Part shown: in pieces, positions 59,767 to 64,000 of the stretch
Layout: each line of letters opens with the position of its first letter
How positions within the stretch are numbered: position 1 is the stretch's first letter
Assembly (NCBI GenBank): GCA_019096195.1
Contig: JAGTXK010000197.1
Span: 62,001-126,000, forward strand
Source: Boletus sp. NGJ
Lineage: Eukaryota; Basidiomycota; Agaricomycetes; Boletales; Boletaceae
Length of the DNA: 64,000 nt
Direction: 5' to 3'
Program-made: the position numbers and the translations under genes
The notes under the pieces: model-generated
The model's database searches: none
The model's input: the letters and a program-made list of their open reading frames with translations, nothing else
What the model was told of the DNA's origin: nothing

Positions 59767-60187
59767 CCGCGGATGTTGGAGCGGACGCTCGACAAGGCAC
59801 ACGTTCTTTCTTTTTCTCACTTCACGACCATAATTCATTCCACGGTTTTATCATCTATACCCATTGTCCATGTGCAGCCTACTTTAATGATATAACGCAC
59901 GCTAGCATCTTGCACTATGGGTCACTGTTTTGAACGCCACGCGGTCGAACGCTGTGCCTTCGTCTAGCTGGATGGTGTTGTCGTACGAGATCATCGATGA
60001 TCTCAAGCTGCCAACACGTTGGCAATCGTACTCGAGCAACGCAGAGCGCGGATAACCCGATGTACCAATATCCTCGGGATGACCGGCGATAAGATAGCCA
60101 TTTCAGATTCTAATCACTAATCATACATTGCCATCCCAAATTGTACGAAACGGCGAAAAACGACGATCCCAGGATCCGTCAGGTCAA
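59767..60187. other. Convergent intergenic region (WHI2-like and thioredoxin-like gene 4)
   Basis: About 420 bases of 3' flank from both sides. I see nothing else in it. Confidence 0.5.
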
Positions 60188-60705
60188 TTACAACACACTA
60201 CAAGCCCGGATAAGGGTCTTTGCACAAGATCAGTCGGTGTCCCAGCAACACAGCATCGGATGTAAACACGTACCGCCAACGCGTCGCGCTTGGCGCCAAC
60301 AACCTCGTCAATACGTTGCCCATTCTTGTATACATGGAATGCGGGTATCTATTCAAGGATCAAAGCAGAACAGTAACGGTGAGCGCTTGACAAAAAGAAA
60401 GAGCGGGAAATACCCACAGATCGAATACCGGCTTTCTCGGAAACATCCGGGAGTTGGTCCGTATCGACCTTGTAAAACTCGACGCCGTCTTTGGCGTTCT
60501 CTCCCGCGAGCTTTTGATAGGTGGGAGATATTTGCTTGCATGGGCCACACCAGTCAGCGTAAAAGTCAACAAAGACGACTTTCCCGCTGTTGAGCTATGA
60601 ATGGGGCTACGTGTTACCTAATCGCGCGGGCCGGATATGTATAGAAGAGGATGTACGCACGAGTGCATCGAACTGGGCCTCGGACTCAATCTTTGAAACG
60701 GACAT
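60188..60705 (-). CDS. Thioredoxin 4 (canonical WCGPC)
   Basis: Exons on the minus strand are 60661-60705 (45 nt), 60418-60597 (180 nt), 60274-60348 (75 nt) and 60188-60217 (30 nt), coding 109 residues plus stop. Exon 2 has KVVFVDFYADWCGPCKQISP with the standard Cys-Gly-Pro-Cys and GVEFYKVDTDQLPDV. Exon 3 has the cis-proline segment IPAFHVYKNGQRIDEVVGA. The end is TLIRACSVL. Active cytosolic thioredoxin is the straightforward reading. It is a close relative of the next gene, with the same strand and exon plan. Confidence 0.88.
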
Positions 60706-61061
60706 GATGATGAAGGGTCGTAGGAGAGTGTTTCTGAAGACCTCGACGGTCGCATCACTTCTTATATCCCATCGTTTCCTGCTCATCAAGTCACATGACA
60801 TCTCTGTCAGCAATGATGCCAAATGGCTTACAAAGCTGTGCTTCTCAGAAGTAGCGGTCACGTGAAGGCCTAACTATGATGTTAATGTTAATGAATGATT
60901 ATCATTTAGATAAGCTCAGGTAACCGTGAAGGCACCTACGACGTGACAATGATTCTCTTTAACTACGCATACTGATCAAATGAGGATCCTTGACTCTAAA
61001 TCATACATCGGTACACCTTCTTCCACTGCTTCGATTTCCCCGGGACGCGTCAGATAAATTA
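60706..61061. other. Spacer between thioredoxin genes 4 and 5
   Basis: About 355 bases holding the promoter of gene 4 and the 3' flank of gene 5, both on the minus strand. A short TTAATGTTAATGAATGATTA stretch (about 60880-60900) is AT-rich. Nothing else seen. Confidence 0.4.
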
Positions 61062-61583
61062 CTACTTGCGACGAGTCTGGATAAGGGTCTGGGACAAACA
61101 TCGCTCAATGTTCCAATAATACAGCATCGCCCATAGCGACGTACCTCCAACCCAACGCGGTCGGCGCCAACAACTTGATCCAGACGCTCCTTGCCCTTGT
61201 ATGCATGGAACGTGGGTATCTATCCGACGATCGAAGCAGAAGAAGGGTGGAAGAAACGAACATAAGTGGTTCGCAACGTCTATAGAAACATTTAGGGAAA
61301 GAAACGCACAGATCGAATGCCGAGTGTGCCAGCGAGGTCCGGAACTTGGTCGATATCGACCTTGTAGAACTCGACGCCGTCTTGGGCATTGTCCCCCGCG
61401 AGCCTCTCAAAAATGGGAGAGATTTGCTTGCATGGCCCACACCAGTCAGCGTAAAAGTCGATAAAGATGATCTTGTTGCTCTCGAGCTGTGATGATGTCT
61501 TATCTAATCGCGTCGCGCTGTGAAGAGGATGTACGTACGAGGGCGTCGAACTGGGCCACGGACGTGATTTTGCGGACGGTCAT
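61062..61583 (-). CDS. Thioredoxin 5 (canonical WCGPC)
   Basis: ATG at 61583 begins a 15-codon exon 1 (MTVRKITSVAQFDAL). Exon 2 holds KIIFIDFYADWCGPCKQISP and GVEFYKVDIDQVPDLAG. Exon 3 (61145-61219, 75 nt) has IPTFHAYKGKERLDQVVGAD. The last exon (61062-61088) gives TLIQTRRK. About 108 residues in all. Exon 2 is nearly identical in protein to gene 4 around the active site, so the two are a recent tandem pair. Confidence 0.88.
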
Positions 61584-62155
61584 GGTGATGAAAGGTCGGA
61601 GAAGTGTTCCTGGCCCGGGAGATAGCTGGTACCACTAGGGGCTTGAGAACTGGAAGCAGCGGATTGGTCATGCCCAGTGGTGGGTGTGGCTGAGGCACAG
61701 CGGCGGCGCACGGCATCCGCGGCACTTTTTTGAAGACAATCCCATTCTCATGAGCAGCCCAAGTTTTAAGATCACAAGCGTGTCCGATTCACTCAGTGGA
61801 TCTGTGCGCAAACAAGTGGACCACCCATGGAAGATATCCGCACGACGACACCATAAGCAAAACTGCCATGCATAATAACCATGGGTTCCAATAAGTAAAC
61901 GACAGGTATCTACGGCACAGGAACGAGACGACAAATTGTGATCCATGTGTATGCATAGGCGATGTCAGCGGGTGTATCTAAAATTTGGTTGCATTGCGTG
62001 TGTTTCATATTAATCCGGTGATATGCGATGGTGATGGTGGGAAAAAAAATGGAAACGTGCTTCCATGGCTGGATGAGATGATTGCGTGTGATGTGCGCAA
62101 GGTTATCGCTGCGCTTAGAGTGTAGAAAGAAAGAAAAAAAAACGGCCTCTCCCCA
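61584..62155. other. Intergenic region upstream of thioredoxin 5 and downstream of the PDR transporter
   Basis: About 570 bases. It holds the thioredoxin 5 promoter on one side and the transporter 3' flank on the other, with several A runs (62041-62050, 62131-62141). No coding candidate supported. Confidence 0.45.
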
Positions 62156-64000
62156 TCACCGCTTAGCGTACCGCAAGAAACGCGACGCGACTGAGAAAAA
62201 AAAAGGGGAGGACATCAGGCACGCAGGGGAAACGATGAGGAAATAGTTGACTCACTGATGGTAACAATAACGTTGAAGACAAAGTATGAAAACAAAATAA
62301 ACGCATCACGCCAACGAGTGTCGAATGAGATATTCAGTGGCGTGAAGAACTGGTCTCCAACCTGCTTGTCCGTCAGTCAGATCACATGGGACGCAGATAT
62401 CACGAACGCGACGCACCGAGTATTGGCAGTAACGGCACAGGGTAGTAGCGAGTGGATTATCGAGGTAACCGCCAAACGCACTGACAAAGTCTCCTGCCCA
62501 GTCCTGACAAGTCTGGTTCGCAGGGGGGTTGAAGACATTGAATTCGTCGGAAGCACACTGGATAACCAAGCCGTGGAGTTCCGTCGACAACATGGCCGAA
62601 ATTGTCCACGTATATGGTACCAGCTGGTAAAGCCAGTCTCGCCAGAAACTGGGCATAGCCGGATACGGAATAGTGACACCGCAGAACAAGGCAAGGACGA
62701 TTCCGATAAACGGGTTGAAGAGGACGGCAATCTGGATGGAGGGCGATAACGCCGCGACAACCTGACCGATCGAAACGCCAAAGAGCTCCATAAAAATGAC
62801 GATCAATAACTGGAAGCCAGTCCCGTTCGAGCCAGTAGCACCTTGCCCGAAGTGCATCGGGTACACCATCAGAACCCAGTACACGGTCGCGCACAGTATC
62901 GAATATGGAATTTCGCCAATGAGCTGAGCGATGGCGAAAACGTACGGAGAATATATCCGACTCGACGCCTCTCGAATAAAGGTTCCTTTGAATAATATTT
63001 AGATCAAATTTTCCGTAAAGTGCCAGTACACTTACGTCTGTTGAAGATAAACATGGGCTCAAGCTGGCTCATGATGATTGCAGGCAACACGACAACCCAG
63101 AAACTATCAGATGAAAATATGCATTAACATCGATCTTGTCCCAGGAAAAGAGGGAAAACCCACATTGCAAAGACACGATACTCTAGATCCCGAAGACTGT
63201 GTCCCAAGTCGAGGAACGACAGCGAGATGAACAACGAGAAGAATGCGTGCACAAACAACCTGCTGAAGACATAATCGGGGGAACGCCATAGCGCAGTGTT
63301 ATTCCGCTTGATGACAATGCGCAGTTGGTAGTAGAAGGACGTTGCATCTACGCAGTCAACGTTAGAAACGGTCTTTGCATCAAAGATTGACGGCGTACAT
63401 GCGCGCATTTGGTTTTTCTCGGTAACAGGAGCAGCCGAGCTCTGAGCCTTGATGGCGTCGATTTCAGCGCGCATCCGCTGGTACTCGGGCGAGTCAAGCC
63501 ACACATCCTTCCAATCGCGGGGGCCGGCTCTGGGAGCCAGTCCAGCACCAATCGCCTCAAGCATATATTCTGCAGGGTTTATGGTCGGAGGACAAGACGC
63601 CCCATTCTTTCCAAAGTATTCCCGAATGACTTGCGAGTCTTTGCCGATATCGCCGAAGTAGACGGTCTCTCCGCCTTGCTCCAACAACAAGAGACGATCA
63701 AAGCTCTCGAACAGCAAACTCGAAGGTTGATGGATGGTACACAGGATGGCCTGTCCCTGATCCGCAAGTTTGCGCAAGAAACGAACTAAATTCCATGCGC
63801 TCTGTGCATCCAAGCCCGAGGTGGGTTCGTCCAAGAACAGGAGAAGCGCAGGTTTGCTCGCCAGCTCAACGCCTATAGTGAGACGTTTGCGAGCCTCGAC
63901 GCTCAAAGTAAACACGAGAGCTTCCGTAAAGTCTTGCAGTTCCAAAAGCTCAATGATTTCTTCGACATAGCTGTTCTTCTCCTCGATGGGGACCTCGGCG
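62156..64000 (-). CDS. PDR-type ABC transporter (ABCG full-size), C-terminal part; gene runs off the right edge
   Basis: This is the second half of a pleiotropic drug resistance pump. At the edge is NBD2 with the PDR-type degenerate signature VEARKRLTIGVELASKP, Walker B LLLFLDEPTSGLDAQSAW and the H-loop CTIHQPSSLLFESFDRLLLL. The linker GETVYFGDIGKDS and NPAEYMLEAIGAG are standard for the family. TMD2 follows (RSPDYVFSRLFVHAFFSLFI, FGVSIGQVVAALSPSIQIAV, IVLALFCGVTIPYPAMPSFW) with the large last extracellular loop (CASDEFNVFNPPANQTCQDW). Introns include about 62360-62414 and a final one that joins NVIVTI to ASRFLRYAKR, with stop TGA at 62156-62158. These plasma-membrane pumps export hydrophobic toxins and fungicides. 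The N-terminal half lies outside the window. Confidence 0.9.

Overview
The window is nuclear DNA of a filamentous basidiomycete, most likely an Agaricomycete. Genes are dense and carry many 45-70 bp GT-AG introns. The set includes a KOG1/Raptor gene, a class IV chitin synthase, a PX-AGC kinase, ABCA and PDR transporters, and lineage-expanded WD40 genes of a type I associate with Agaricomycetes (possibly Boletales; this placement is inference). I saw no bacterial operon, CRISPR array, rRNA, convincing tRNA, reverse transcriptase, integrase or transposase.

Layout. Bases 1-6.6 kb hold the 5' part of a dynactin p150/NIP100-like gene (minus), divergent from KOG1/Raptor (plus). Bases 6.9-11 kb hold an ATS1-like RCC1-repeat gene, a Swi5-type recombination gene (minus), protein-L-isoaspartate methyltransferase, and an acidic protein (minus). 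Bases 13-17.5 kb hold a large PX-domain AGC kinase. Bases 18-24 kb hold a full-length ABCA transporter (minus). Bases 24.5-30.5 kb hold thioredoxin-like gene 1, an FMN-binding Alr4036-type oxidase (minus), a GRAM-VASt-TM lipid-transfer protein (minus), and thioredoxin-like gene 2. Bases 31-48 kb are a segmental duplication: a Ser/Pro/Gly-rich conserved gene followed by a WD40 gene, then two further decaying WD40 copies and a decayed copy of the Ser/Pro/Gly-rich gene. Bases 48.5-53.1 kb hold the class IV chitin synthase (minus). Bases 53.1-57.2 kb are gene-poor. Bases 57.2-61.6 kb hold thioredoxin-like gene 3, a WHI2-like BTB gene, and thioredoxin-like genes 4 and 5 (minus). Bases 62.1-64 kb hold the 3' part of a PDR/ABCG transporter (minus).

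Two accessory systems stand out. The first is a dispersed family of five small thioredoxin-like genes. Every copy has a 45-nt exon 1 and a 75-nt exon 3, but the active site varies: WCGSC, WSDCS (both cysteines lost), WCVTC, and WCGPC twice. The second is the tandem WD40 locus, in which one copy looks intact, two are decaying, and neighbouring genes were carried along at DNA level. The remaining genes are mostly housekeeping: TORC1 (KOG1, and WHI2 as a likely antagonist), cell wall (chitin synthase), membrane transport, and motor, tubulin and recombination functions.
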